DNA from: Gigaspora margarita
Lineage: Eukaryota; Glomeromycota; Glomeromycetes; Diversisporales; Gigasporaceae
NCBI GenBank assembly: GCA_009809945.1
Contig: WTPW01000859.1
Location: 78,304-142,303 of the forward strand
DNA: 64,000 bases
Direction: 5' to 3'
Below the pieces are notes generated by a model, which saw nothing but the letters and a program-made list of their open reading frames with translations, was not told the DNA's origin and ran no database searches. How positions within the stretch are numbered: the first letter of the stretch is position 1; every line of letters begins with the position of its first letter. This document shows, one piece after another, positions 24,272-35,554 of the stretch. The position numbers and the translations under genes were made by a program.

Positions 24272-24860
24272 TTTTATAGTGACATGAACATAACTTTTAT
24301 ACAGATAACAAAACTTTTATAACTACTATTATTATTATGCATCTTTATTATTACTCTGTATTGGATGTTACTAGTCACTTTGCTTCTGGTTAGAGATGTA
24401 ATTCATTGTGTTTTCAGCCCAAAATTAACCTTAATTTGTGCTGAAAACAGATTTAAAATAGTAAATAGTTGTATAGCTATTTATTATACCTCTTTACTAT
24501 ATTATTTACAAAATCTTATTTGCCTTGCTCTATTTTTCACACTTATTTTTCATATTCTTCTTATCTGTCATATTTTTTATTTGTTGCACCCACTATTTTT
24601 TAATGATTACTCTACTTTATTTTACTATACCTAGAACTTACTATATCGTTTATATTCAAATACTAGATATTATATAGTGAATGTAGCCTAGTACAACATC
24701 ACGTGACCAAGAGTAGCCAAAATTTTAAATATTTTTATTATAAAAATTTTGTGTTATATAAAAATTTAGCCAATTAAATTTTAGTATAATAAAAAATTTT
24801 TAAAAAGTTTATATTAGTGGCCAAAATTTTAAGATATAAGGGGAATCGGAGTATTATGAT
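24272..24860. other. Downstream region of the pseudoprotease; no further gene
   Basis: AT-rich. The 89-codon ORF 24365-24634 is hydrophobic and low in complexity, and is not supported as a gene. Confidence 0.45.
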
Positions 24861-24861
24861 G

Positions 24862-25205
24862 AATTTGGTATTGTGACGAATTTTTTTGGTTATCTCGTAG
24901 AATAATGTTCGGAATTGAGTAATTTTTATATCAGTCGATTCGTCTCAATAAGATGAACCGATTAGTGGTTTAATCATTTAATTCTGATCACTAGGTCACA
25001 AGTTATAACCAACTTCGTTTTTTGTTGAGATTTTTTTTAAACTTTTCTTCATACAGCATATATTTTGTCATATCTTGTGAGCTAATGATCAGAATTAAAT
25101 GATCTTACCGCTATTCAATTCGTCTCATCAAGACGAATCGAATGGTATAAAAATCATTCGATTCTAACAACTGCATTACAAGATATCTTCAATTCGTCAC
25201 AATAT
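24862..25205. repeat. Hairpin-rich repeat with CGTCTCATCAAGACG-type stems
   Basis: Contains two hairpins of one type: TCGATTCGTCTCAATAAGAT at about 24937 and ATTCAATTCGTCTCATCAAG at about 25115, each with AATTGAATGAT arms. Outer motifs TTGTGACGAATT (24880) and AATTCGTCACAATA (25190) are complementary, so the whole may be one composite palindromic element. Confidence 0.65.
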
Positions 25206-25584
25206 CCCATCCCTCTTAAATTTAAACTTATGATACGATATATAAAGTCAGTTATTACTGTCCAAAGCAGCTTTCTATGTTACTATATTTATATAAAATT
25301 TACTTAATATTATGTACTGGCTTTAAACAAACAAATAGAATTTTTCTTTATAATAAAATAAAAAAGTTTTCATTTCAACAGCTTTAACTTCATTATAATA
25401 CCCAATTCCCTTTATAAAATATTTGGCTAATAACTTCAGTTTGAGTAAGCTATAAAAATCTTGTTTTTGTAATAATATAATACAAAGCTTAAATAATTAA
25501 TTTACAGAAATATTTTTTTTGTTATAATATTTTTATCATTATAAAGTAGACATGGGTATTATGGCACAGTTAAGTATTTTAGTT

Positions 25585-25700
25585 AATAATACATGATATA
25601 TTGATCAGAATTGAATGATTTTGGTACCATTCAATTTGTCTTATCAAGACAAATCGAATGGTACCAAAATTATTCAATTCTAATCACTAGATCATAAGAT
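25585..25700. repeat. Hairpin repeat, best-preserved unit
   Basis: Arms ATGATTTTGGTACCATTCAA and its complement meet at CTTATCAAGAC, a nearly perfect stem of about 45 bp, then TCTAATCACTAGATCATAAGA. The same unit recurs at 24.9, 25.1, 25.8 and 26.35 kb. Confidence 0.75.
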
Positions 25701-25784
25701 ATTATTAATTACAATATACAAATTAAAAAAGATAGATTATAACACAGTACCAATTATGGCGCATATACTATTTTTCATGATCTA

Positions 25785-26455
25785 TTGAGACCTATTGATC
25801 AGAATTGAATGATTTTGATACTATTCGATTCATCTTATTGAGATGAACAAATCTTGGCAAAATTATGAGATTTTGACTGATACTTCTCAATATTTCATAA
25901 TTTAACCAAAAAATGCTGTGCAAAACAAATTTTAAAATTAATATAAAAAAATAAATAACTTTTAATAGACCAGTTTGTTTTTTATAATTTTACTACCAAA
26001 ATTACTGACTTGAAGAAGCAATTCCAACAAGCCCAAAATTGCTAAAATTCAATCACGAGATCACAAAATCACTAAGTTTTTGTATTGTTTTGATAAAAAT
26101 TAGATTAGTTAAACTATTCTATTTTCATCAAAATAATAATAAAACTTTAATAATCCTGTGATTCCGTGATTGGATTTTAGCGATTTTGGGTTTGTTGGAG
26201 TCACCTCTTCAAGGCAGTCATTTTGGTGATAAAATTATAAAAAAGGACTGATCTATCAAAAGTTATTTATTTTTTTATATTAATTTTAAAATTTTCTTTG
26301 TGCAGCTTATTTTGGTTAAATTATGATATATTGAGAAGTATCAGTCAAAATCATATGAATTTGGTACTATTCAATTCATCTCAAGAGACAAATCAAATAG
26401 TGCCAAAATTACATAATTCTAATTAATGGTTCACAAGATATTGCTATACACTGCA
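25785..26455. mobile_element. Hairpin repeat split by a ~490-bp foldback element
   Basis: Left hairpin half at 25790-25850 and right half at 26360-26450 flank an insertion at about 25860-26350. The insertion has arms of about 240 bp, from GAGATTTTGACTGATACTTC to GAAGTATCAGTCAAAATCAT, centred near 26105. The exact TSD is not readable. Confidence 0.65.
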
Positions 26456-27074
26456 ATACTTCTATTGCTATAATACCTATATTTACTTTAAATATTACTT
26501 TAATCATAATATCTTGTAATTAGGGTTGCACCCAAACCTACTAGTTTGGGATTTGGTAGAAATCCAAATAGTATTTACTAGGTTTTACAAAATGTGTTTA
26601 ATTTGCTGTAATGTCAAACACTTTCGGCATGTAATCTATATTATGGCTGAAAATTCCAAATTCTTATATGTAAAAACTGATTTGGGATTTATCCCAAATA
26701 AGAGGACATCTAAAGTGGAGGAAATCATATGATAAACTACCAATCAAATTATAGAATTTTGATGATTGCTAGTGAAGCAAAACAAGAAATAAAAGCAAAA
26801 AACTGATAAATACAAAAAACAGCAGTCTAAACCTACTTTGATATATTAATCAAAAATATTGGAAAGGCAATTTTGTTTATATATATTTACCTAAAACCTA
26901 AACTAACCCTAATATAGAATGATCCTAATCCTAAAGTTATTTGAAAAAATTATCAAATATGAGTTGCCTCTACTTTAGACATCCCAAATAAGAAATACAA
27001 ATCGAGTCAAAAATGTCATACAAACTTTAATAGTAAAATGTTTCTTATTATAGTTGTACTTGTTGTGATCATAC
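26456..27074. other. No gene; degenerate repeats
   Basis: GATTTGGGATTTATCCCAAA and ATCCCAAATAAGAAATA are partly inverted words. Degenerate telomere-like CCTAAACTAACCCTAA lies at 26894-26914. The 68-codon ORF at 26526 has no recognisable family. Confidence 0.45.
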
Positions 27075-29108
27075 ATCAGCAAATTTATAATAGCATAATC
27101 TTACGTAAGATCTTATGAACTGTAATATAAGCAAAATATTACGTAATATATAACGGAATATTTCAAATATCAAAATTTTGTTATATTTCATTAGAAATTT
27201 CGAAAATTATAACGAAATATTTTGATCCTCTTTAAACCAAGCTAGGATCAGTAGATCAGTATAACCTGGATCACACATTGGACTAATTATTCGAAATAGT
27301 TCAAATTCTGTACTACAAGATCAGATTCGCTTTTTGTTTTCATTTCGTTTCTTTGTTTTTATTTTATTTTTTTTGTTTTTATTTTATTTATTTTTTATTT
27401 TATTTTTATTTTGGCACTTTACAAAAACACCTTTGCAAGAAAACAACAACTTTTCGAAACCTTGTGCAAACCAACCCAATCTGTTACCTGGATTGCGTTG
27501 GACTAATTTTTTAAAATAGTTCGATGATATTCAAATTCTGTACTACAAGATCAGATTAGATCTTTTGTTTATAATTAGATCTTCTATTTTGTTTTTTTTT
27601 CGCTTTTTGTTTCTTATTTTCGTTTCATTTTTTGTTTTCGTTTCGTTTTTTTTTGTTTTCATTTTTTTTTTTTTTNNNNNNNNNNNNNNNNNNNNNNNNN
27701 NNNNNNNNNNNNNNNNNNNNNNNNNNNNNNNNNNNNNNNNNNNNNNNNNNNNNNNNNNNNNNNNNNNNNNNNNNNNNNNNNNNNNNNNNNNNNNNNNNNN
27801 NNNNNNNNNNNNNNNNNNNNNNNNNNNNAATGCTTCTTTAAAGAAATAAAGGTTTAGTTAGGACTTTATTTATTTTTTCGTTTGACATAATTTGTTTTTG
27901 TTTTTTTTTTGTTTTTTGTTTTTTTTTTTAAATTTGGTTTATTAATTTATTTTATTCCGGCACTTTGTGAGAAAAGAACCCTTACTTCCTGGCGCTTTGC
28001 AAGAAAACCAACCCAGACTTTTTCGGCACTATGCGACTTTTTTGGCATTTTGCAAGAACATTAACCCAACTTTCGAATTTGCAAGAACATGAACTCTTAC
28101 TTTAGAGAAATAAAGATTTGTGGCTTCGTTTATTTTTTTTTATATTAGTTTGCTTACACGTTTTGTTTTTTTGTTTGTTTTTTTTTTTACTTATTTTTTT
28201 TTATTTTTATTTTATTTTATTTATTCCTGACTTCTTCAACACTTTGCGACTTTTTCTGGACTTTACAAGAACACTAGCTTTAACTCACTTTAACTCCTCT
28301 GGCACTTTGCAAGAACATACTAGATTTCTTCGGCAATTTGCAAGAACACTAACACTTCTGAGAAATGTTTTTTTTTATTTTTTTCACTTCTTTGAAGTAT
28401 TTAGAAAAAGTGAACGAAACGAAGGTTATAGCTGAAACAAAAGAAATAGCCAAAGCAATGACGATAGAAAACAAAGAAGCGAAGATAATAGCTAACTTTG
28501 GAGTGAGCGAAAATAAGTGTATAGGGTTAGTTTTTTATATATAGTAATAGAATTAGATGCAACGAAGTGCGAAAGTAGTTTAAAATAGGGCTAGTTTTTT
28601 GTATATAGTAATAGAAATAGATGCGACGAAGTGCGAATATAGTTTAAAATATTTGTAATAATGTAAAATAATACTAATAATGTAATATATAATAAAGTAT
28701 GTAATATTAATTAAAAATGTATATTTAATAAATGTAAAATATAATGTATAATAATAATAAATAAATAAAATTTTAATTAAATTGCGATACTGTGCGAAAA
28801 TCTGTAAAAAAGCGTGATTATGTGAATATGTATATCGTTAATTTATTTTTTAAAAATTTTGAAAATTTGGAAAACAATGCAAAACAATGCGAAATCATCA
28901 CATAATATGCAAACTATTACCTCCTGCGACCCCTTTTTTTTTGTTGATTTATTTCGCAATATATTTCGAAATAATTCGAAATAATAACTGTAATATTACC
29001 GTAATATAACGTAATATATTACATAATAAATCGTATCAAATATAAGATTTTCATGATATTACAGGGCGTAATATCTGACGTAAGATTACGTATATATAAT
29101 TCGCTGAT
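27075..29108 (+). mobile_element. Large polypyrimidine-rich TIR element, copy A
   Basis: Ends ATCAGCAAATTTATAATAGC and (reverse-complemented) ATCAGCGAATTATATATACG, both followed by ATCTTACGT. The interior has long T-rich tracts with TTTCGTTTCNTTTTT words and repeated GGCACTTTGCAAGAA modules (27960-28350). A 153-base N gap lies at 27676-27828. Copies B (42981-45197) and C (61083 onward, minus) share these modules. Its T-rich ORFs (27334-28435) are composition artefacts. Class unknown. Confidence 0.7.
27676..27828. other. Assembly gap (153 N)
   Basis: Run of N inside T-rich low-complexity sequence of element A, preceded by a homopolymer T tract that probably broke the assembly. Confidence 0.99.
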
Positions 29109-30177
29109 GTAGTATTTAGTATTTGGTATTCTTTTACTTTATTTTTAAGAAGATTTCTATAACAAAGATTATATTTGTAATTAATCATTTAATATGGTAA
29201 TATAATTCAATATCAATATACACCTTAACTTGAAAAAGTCAACTATAAGTCTAATGCCTATGAACCTTAATATCACAGAATCAAGCTAAGTGCATTTATT
29301 TACCAAATGTAATAAAATGATTCAATTACTAATCTTGAGAAAATCTGGTCTTATCAGAGCATCAAATTGAAAAATATGAGATTATGCATTCTGCTAGTTA
29401 ACTATATTTAAGAGCAAGTTTATATTCAAGGGATGTTTATTTTTATTAATTTAAAAATCTATGGTCTTTGTAATACATTAACAAAGTCTCATAATGCTGC
29501 GCACAAATACTTTAAAAAAAAAATTATCTAAATAAAGAAATATTACTTCCTACTTAGTATTATGTTCTTGTTTGTTAAAAAGTTGTTAATTTGTGAACTT
29601 TGCTATTTTAATATTGATGTTGTTAGATGCACATATACATATTGCTATTTGTATTAGCAAATTTGATTGGTTTTTTAGTTTGACACTATTGAACAAGATA
29701 GGACTTATATTTGGGTTTTAGTCATGACCCAAATTAAGTAGAAATCCTAAATTCCAAACCCAAACTATGTAGTAATGTCATAATCTGCAAAAGGAGTTTG
29801 GGGCTCAATCCTAATTGGCAAGCTTCATTAGCAAGTTATCTAAATATTCATCACTGATATGTTTGATTTAAATTTTTATCATCATGTTGCTTGAAGTATT
29901 GGTAATTAATTTTTGTTTCTGTAATTGCAATTTTTGCTTACACTGTAAATTTTGCTACATACATATATATATATTTTAAAGTAACCTAATGCTAAAAAAA
30001 GTTCTTTATATTTTTATGCATGTAATTATAACTCAAAAAAGTTGATCATGTTCAAATACATTGCTACTATTTTACAATCATAGCAAAAACTAGATACTGG
30101 ACCTGTTGTTAAATGACAGGTTTTGATATCTGAAATAAATTTCTAATTTCTATTTCATATTAACAGTTAAACTATTG
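29109..30177. other. No gene seen
   Basis: AT-rich sequence. A segment at 29700-29820 with GGGTTTTAGTCATGACCCAA has loose similarity to 26530-26700. No TSD-bounded element was resolved. Confidence 0.4.
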
Positions 30178-30279
30178 TTAGGGTGCTGACAGATATTACG
30201 TAATATCTTTTTATCAAGGGGGGTACCCCCCCTCCCCCCACATAAGACGGATTCTGATTGGTCGATTTTAAAAAAAAAT

Positions 30280-30875
30280 TTATCAAAATTTTACTAATAG
30301 ATTATTATTTTGGGCTCTAAATAAACTTATTCAAAATATAATTATATACCGAAATAATGTATTTTTGCATGCTGAGAAAGTTTATTTAGTGCCCAAAGTC
30401 ATATTTCATTAGTAAAATTTTGCATAATACAGAATTATTAATATTTTTATTAATAAAAATATAGAAAATTCAGAATTATGCAAAATTGTACTAATAAATT
30501 ATAACTTTGAGCTCTAATTAAACTTGTTCAACACAAAAAGATACACTATATCGGTATATATTTGTTTGATTTTAATAAATTTTCAAATAAAGATGAGTAA
30601 TATTACATTTTGATGAAAATTTACCAATTTTACTCATCTTTATTTCAAATATTAAAAAATTTAAATAATTATATGCCGTCAGGATGTAAATTTTAGTGCT
30701 GAACAAGTTTACTTAGGGCTCAAAGTTATAATTAATTAGTAAAATTTTGCATGATGCTGAATTTTCTATATTTTTATTAATAAAAATATAGAAAATTCAG
30801 CATCATGCAAAATTTTACTAATGAATTATAACTTTGACCCCTAAGTAAACTTGTTCAGCACTTAAAAATACACTA
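30280..30875. repeat. Four alternating copies of one module inside the TTA element
   Basis: A module with AAAATTTTACTAATNAATTAT, a GGGCTCTAA word and ACTTGTTCAGCAC appears four times with alternating orientation (centres near 30350, 30500, 30740 and 30830). The last pair forms an almost perfect hairpin around TATTTTTATTAATAAAAATA. A smaller hairpin, AAAGATGAGTAATATTAC / ACTCATCTTT, sits at 30590-30650. Confidence 0.8.
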
Positions 30876-30883
30876 TTATAGTA

Positions 30884-31537
30884 TACCATATTACCACGAA
30901 ATAATGCGCACCTGCGCGGTATTTCGTTCACCTGCACGCTATTTTGAGTGCGTGCATGTGTGCTATTTTGAGGCAACCTGATTTTTTATTCTGTACCGGC
31001 GCTGGAAATCTAAACCTTAATATATATATATATAGAGGAACACTTAACCTATTGTTGAACTTCTACGTAGCGATAGTAAAAAGCTAATTATTTATTTTTT
31101 AAAACCTGCACATATATAAAGCATCGACTATAGATTTATGACCCTATTTTTCTTTGTTCTTTGGCATCATTATGCAGCACTCTAAAGCTATTAAAGTTCT
31201 AACTTTAAAAAAGATGTGCATAAAACATTCGTTTATTCTCAAAAATTATATTCCAGTATTAAAATCAAAAAGAATGGCTGTAACAATTTATTATCCTGCT
31301 AGGATAAGGGTAGAGATAATTGAACATTTAATCATAGTTATTCTTGAAGCAATTAAAGCTAAAAGAATAAATATGAAGCATTCATTGAACACTTTTATTA
31401 GATTATATAGTATTCTATATAAGGTGCGCGCCATTTCAGAACGTGCATGGGCATTATTTTGAACTCCAGTATGCTATTTTTAGGGGATGCGATTTTCAAA
31501 ATAATGCCCATGATTGTTATTTCGTGGTAATACGGTA
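30884..31537. mobile_element. Nested TA-type element, ATTACCACGAAATAA termini
   Basis: Ends TA-CCATATTACCACGAAATAA and, reversed, TA-CCGTATTACCACGAAATAA; TA flanks both. Subterminal GCGCACCTGCGC, TATTTTGAGTGCGTGCATG and TGGGCATTATTTTGA words recur at 156-390 and 42463-42660. The 102-codon ORF (31154-31462) has no recognisable domain and probably arises by chance. It lies inside the Harbinger-like element, so it is younger. Confidence 0.8.
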
Positions 31538-31939
31538 AATTTTTATTTTATATAAATTTAATTAATACTCAAAATTTTAATATATTAGCAATATATTATA
31601 TTATATATAGAATTATATATATTATATAGTGTAATATAAGATTTTGGCCTTACCCCACCCCCAATGATATTACGTAATATCTGTCAGCACCCTTACGTAT
31701 TGTCATATTATTAAATTTTATTATATTACAAATATATTGCATTTATATCATATTAATTATATTAATTCATATAAAAAAAAATAAATAAGTAAAGCTTTCG
31801 ATTGTTTAATTTTAAACAAATCTTTTTCATTTTTTTTCATTATTAAATTCTTAATAGAGTTAATACTCAATCTGGATATATTTTTTATATCTGAATTAAT
31901 CCAGTTTCATCATAGTATAAATCTGGATAGGGATGTTAA

Positions 31940-32665
31940 CTATAGACAAATAAGCATTTTTAATATTTGTCGCGAATGATCATGAAATTGGATAATGGTG
32001 AAATCCATGTGATCTGTGTATGCATCAGATTTTCTAAAATTTCCAAAATCATGTAAACAATCAATCTAATCGATCTACACTACATAATCAAAACAATCGA
32101 ATGCTATAACCAGTCAGTATGCTTATATGCTGCATAAATCGCATTCTTGATATCTATATATAAAAGAACTTCTAACAGCATCAAAAAGGCTCCTAACCCT
32201 AACTCTAACCCTAACCACGAGGCAAAAAAGAGTCTATAAACCACTAACAAAAAAAAAATTTTGCCTCGTGTTTAGGGTTAGGGTTAGGGTCACTTTTTGA
32301 TACGGTTAGAAGGTCTTTTATATATAGATATCAAGAATGCGATTTATGCAGCATATAGGCAATATTGAATTAACTCCTGGTTATAGCATTCGATTGTTTT
32401 GATTACGTGGTGTAGATTGAGGTATAGATCGATTACATCGATTGTTTACACAATTTTTGGAAATTTTAGAAAATCTGATGAATACAGAGATCATGTGGAT
32501 TTCACCATTATCTGATTTCACGATCAACTATGACAATATTTGATCAAAGATTTTACAAGCGAAAGAGTTGTATCATTCCATATTAAAAATTTTTTAATAT
32601 GGAATAATACATTTCGCTTGTAAAATCTTTAATCAAATATTAAAAATGCTTATTCGTCAAAGAAA
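31940..32665. repeat. Large imperfect inverted repeat with telomere-like repeats at its centre
   Basis: Arms of about 290 bp (for example GCATTCTTGATATCTATATA against TATATAGATATCAAGAATGC) surround a centre at about 32240. On the arms nearest the centre lie CTAACCCTAACTCTAACCCT (32193) and TTAGGGTTAGGGTTAGGG (32274), oriented head to head. The right arm carries the small insertion at 32541-32635. Confidence 0.85.
32541..32635. mobile_element. 95-bp palindromic insertion in one arm of the inverted repeat
   Basis: TGATCAAAGATTTTACAAGC ... GCTTGTAAAATCTTTAATCA, a near-perfect hairpin. The left arm (about 31958-31975) has the corresponding uninterrupted site, AATATTTGTCGCG in reverse. Flanks are AATATT on both sides; because this is palindromic, the duplication could be TA or AATATT. 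Confidence 0.75.
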
Positions 32666-32998
32666 AAAAATTCTTTAATAAATCGAAATAAATATAATTA
32701 ATGTTTAACTATATTAAAAATCCAAGCAATTCACAACCAAAATATAAATATTAGATAATTATAGTAAAAATTGCAATTAATTGATTAATTGTGGCTGCAC
32801 CACCAATCAATTGAGTTCAAGATAATTGAAATTTCTTCTACAATCAATTATTTGGTGGGCTTGCTTTGCAGTATAACTAAATATCATAAATATATTGTTG
32901 CAGATCATAATTTAAAATGAAATCTATATTTTCTAATTAACTTGCTAACCTTCTAAAACCCACTAATACTCGTTTATTATAACTTTTTTTAAAACTAA

Positions 32999-33019
32999 GC
33001 CCTAACCCTAACCCTAAAA
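32999..33019 (-). repeat. Interstitial telomere-like repeat
   Basis: CCCTAACCCTAACCCTAAA, three units, in AT-rich DNA. Together with 32193 and 32274 it shows (TTAGGG)n remnants within 1 kb. Confidence 0.8.
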
Positions 33020-33179
33020 AATGCACCCAAAAAAAAATTAGTTTTTGAGATTTTATACTATAATTTTATTTTAATCTGGATTTCATTTTAATCTGCCACA
33101 TGTATTGATCAATTCGAATAGTGCTTGAAATTTCCCAAAGAATCATTCTAAACTTATAGTATCAGATTTCTTATCAATT

Positions 33180-33859
33180 TTTTTTTTTTTAAATTTCTTC
33201 AGGTGTACACCCGAAGCCGCATGTTTGCAGTCTTTTTATTAAGGTCATTAGTCATGGGACCCAACTGGGCCCTACATTTACTTGTACATTTGTAACAATC
33301 TACATATATTCATCTATTACTAATTTTAAATTCTACTGTGGCTAACCGGCTATGCCATCCTATTTTTATTCCAGCTGAACCTAATCAGCTGACCCATTTA
33401 CCACTGGGGGATTTAACCAGAACTATCCAAGTAATTCTTATCCAACTGAACCTAATCAGCTGACCCATTTACAACCAGAAGATTTAACCAGAACTTGTCC
33501 AAGTAATTTAACAGAAGACAACACAATCAGCAGACGAGTTCAACTGAACTCCAATCCTCATTCCAAATTTTCAGATGTCTTTCACCCCTGAGGCCGAGAG
33601 ACAAACTGGAGACCACAGATAAACCCCGTTAGAGCAAGTTACACAATATCCATCCAAGATGTCTGGAGAGCCTTCATCAAGCCAAACCTGATATGTGGCT
33701 GAGCCGTCCAAATACGGTTCTAGCATCCTAATTCAAGTCGTCTGTCATATGATTGTGTGTAGTTAATTTTACTGTTCGTAGGACTTGAACTGGTGACCTT
33801 ATGTAAAGAAGTGGCAGTGTTCTGGGAGCGCAACCACTATGCTATTGACCTGCAGGACT
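33180..33859 (-). mobile_element. tRNA-derived SINE with 14-bp target-site duplication
   Basis: Perfect 14-bp duplication ATTTCTTATCAATT at 33166-33179 and 33860-33873. On the minus strand the 5' end has a pol III promoter: A-box TAGCATAGTGGTTGCG and B-box AGTTCAAGTCC about 50 bases on, as in a tRNA. The 3' end is an A-rich tail (T run at 33180-33191). The ~680-bp body is much more GC-rich than its surroundings and contains a ~68-bp direct duplication (33372-33439 and 33441-33508, CTGAACCTAATCAGCTGACC). No ORF. It would depend on LINE machinery. Confidence 0.9.
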
Positions 33860-33873
33860 ATTTCTTATCAATT

Positions 33874-34925
33874 AGTATTTAGAATAATATCTCATACTTT
33901 CTTCATGTCCAGATGATAAGTTATAAATTTACGCCTTTGTACTTTCATAATTTTTGCTTCTAGATAATTAAATATAATCAATAATGTAATTTCAATTTAA
34001 TTTTAATAAAAATTTATGAGATTAAATGATTACCAGCCATTTTTAAAATATCATTATTTTAGTATTAAAGATCGCATCTATATATGAAACATAAAACATC
34101 CAAACAAGTTGTTCTTAATACAGTGTAAATAAAAAGTTAAAAAGCATTGAAGATGTATACCTACAACAGAAAAAGTAACTTAGATCTATATATAATAAAA
34201 GAATAAAATTAATATGATGTAAAGAGATAAAATATAATACTATCCCTTAGATTGTAGTAGGACACAGGCAAATTTGCCTGCGTTTTTGCACTTTTTTTGC
34301 TCTGATTTACTTTTTTTAAATATCAANATAATTAAATAAAACTTTGTGCAATTATATTTGAAAATAAGGATTACTTTTATGCAAAATTAGTTTTTATATT
34401 GTAAGAAAAAAATTTTAAGTTATATATAAGCTAAAAATAGATATCTTTAAGAAAAAAATTTTTTTAAAAAATTTTATTACAATTTCTCTGTAATCTTATT
34501 TAGTTTTAGTTTTAAAGTTATAGTTCTTAAGACAATATTGTAGTTTATATAAATGATAATAACTTTTATTATTGCAACTTTAATAATTTATTTGTAAAAA
34601 TCCAGACTTGTATTAGAAGTAAAAGTTTTTTTTATAGATGGGAACATATAAAATTTAAGAAAATCTAAAGAAAAATTTTAATAGTAAAAATGCTAATACA
34701 AGAACTTTAAACTTTGATTATACTAAAGTTTTCTAATAATTTTAAAAAATTTTTATAACAAAGTAACTAAAATAAAACTCAAAGAATATTTTTTACTTAG
34801 AAAAGGTATAGCTAAAATCAATATTTAAAATTTTATTAAAATTTTATTAAAATTTTTAAAATATGCAGGCAAATTTGCCTGTGTTACAATCTAAGGGATA
34901 GTGAAAGCTCATATAGATAACCAGA
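33874..34925 (+). repeat. Segmental duplication, copy 1 (second copy 35555-35970)
   Basis: Starts AATAATATCTCATACTTTCTT and runs through CATCCAAACAAGTTGTTC and TATACCTACAACAGAAA to CAGATTTTTTTGTGATAAAT, colinear with 35555-35970. The only large difference is the 660-bp TA-type element at 34241-34900. Confidence 0.8.
34241..34900. mobile_element. TA-type element, TCCCTTAGATTGTA termini
   Basis: Inverted ends TA-TCCCTTAGATTGTA ... with an internal palindrome CAGGCAAATTTGCCTG in both ends. The second segmental copy (about 35930) has the uninterrupted site, giving an empty-site confirmation. No ORF. A single N lies at 34327. Confidence 0.85.
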
Positions 34926-35316
34926 TTTTTTTGTGATAAATAATTGTCCTTTTTACCTTAATCTATGTCAATCTTATGGATAAAGGGAGTTTCCAGAGAT
35001 GATTCAGATATACTGTATTCGATCATAATATCACTAGCCCTTTGAATTACTGTCTATAACAATCAGGTTCATAAAACAACTTGCTGAACTTGAACTTTAT
35101 TTGGAATAAATAAACAATATGAATTCACTTGTCTTCGTAGAACTTTGAATTTAAGCTCTTATAAATAAGCTGGCCACCTTAGTAAAGTTTACAAATAAGC
35201 ATACCTTTAAAACTATAGTATTTTAAAGATTTTCTGTGCAAATATTTTCTTAATAATGGTGTATATTATAGTGATCTTAAAGTCTGAATGTATGATACAT
35301 AGTTTTAAAGTCACAA

Positions 35317-35456
35317 ATATCAATAATAATAATAATAATAATAAAGAAAATCTCAAGTAATAAAATACTATTAATTCTATAAATGTCACTACATGGTTGG
35401 GCACATCTGACCCTATAGGCAATCGTAAATGACTTGACCACTAACCCATACAATTG
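35317..35456 (-). mobile_element. Possible short SINE with (ATT)n tail
   Basis: On the minus strand, TGGGTTAGTGGTCAAGTC resembles a tRNA A-box and D-arm, and GGGTCAGATGTGCCC is a poor B-box; the downstream end is (TTA)n at 35318-35343. No convincing TSD was found. It could be a tRNA-like fragment by chance. Confidence 0.3.
35318..35345. repeat. (AAT)n microsatellite
   Basis: Eight consecutive AAT units. Confidence 0.9.
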
Positions 35457-35554
35457 TTTTTTTTTTTGTATATATAAAAAACTTGACATATTGTATTGAT
35501 TTTTCCATAATTTGGCTCTATTGGCGATTAATTCCAATAAACAACAAACCAACT

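Larger units (their letters stand above)
30181..31692. mobile_element. Harbinger-like element with 27-bp TIRs and TTA duplication
   Basis: Perfect 27-bp inverted ends, GGGTGCTGACAGATATTACG followed by TAATATC, flanked by TTA at 30178-30180 and 31693-31695. TTA target and GG-start fit PIF/Harbinger-type transposition (inference; no transposase). The left subterminal region has a GGGGGGTACCCCCC palindrome. The interior carries two tandem foldbacks (30280-30540 and 30690-30870) and a nested TA-type element (30884-31537). Confidence 0.85.

Noticed and set aside
27334..28435. Phe/Leu-rich ORFs
   Set aside because: T-rich low-complexity DNA of the polypyrimidine element; one ORF even spans N bases.
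31154..31462. 102-codon ORF inside the nested TA element
   Set aside because: No recognisable transposase or other motif; composition is like random AT-rich DNA. Kept only as a remark.
32193..32300. A true chromosome end
   Set aside because: Only a few TTAGGG units, head to head, with long sequence on both sides; interstitial.
35317..35456. tRNA gene on the minus strand
   Set aside because: The B-box is poor and acceptor pairing is absent; at most a SINE fragment.
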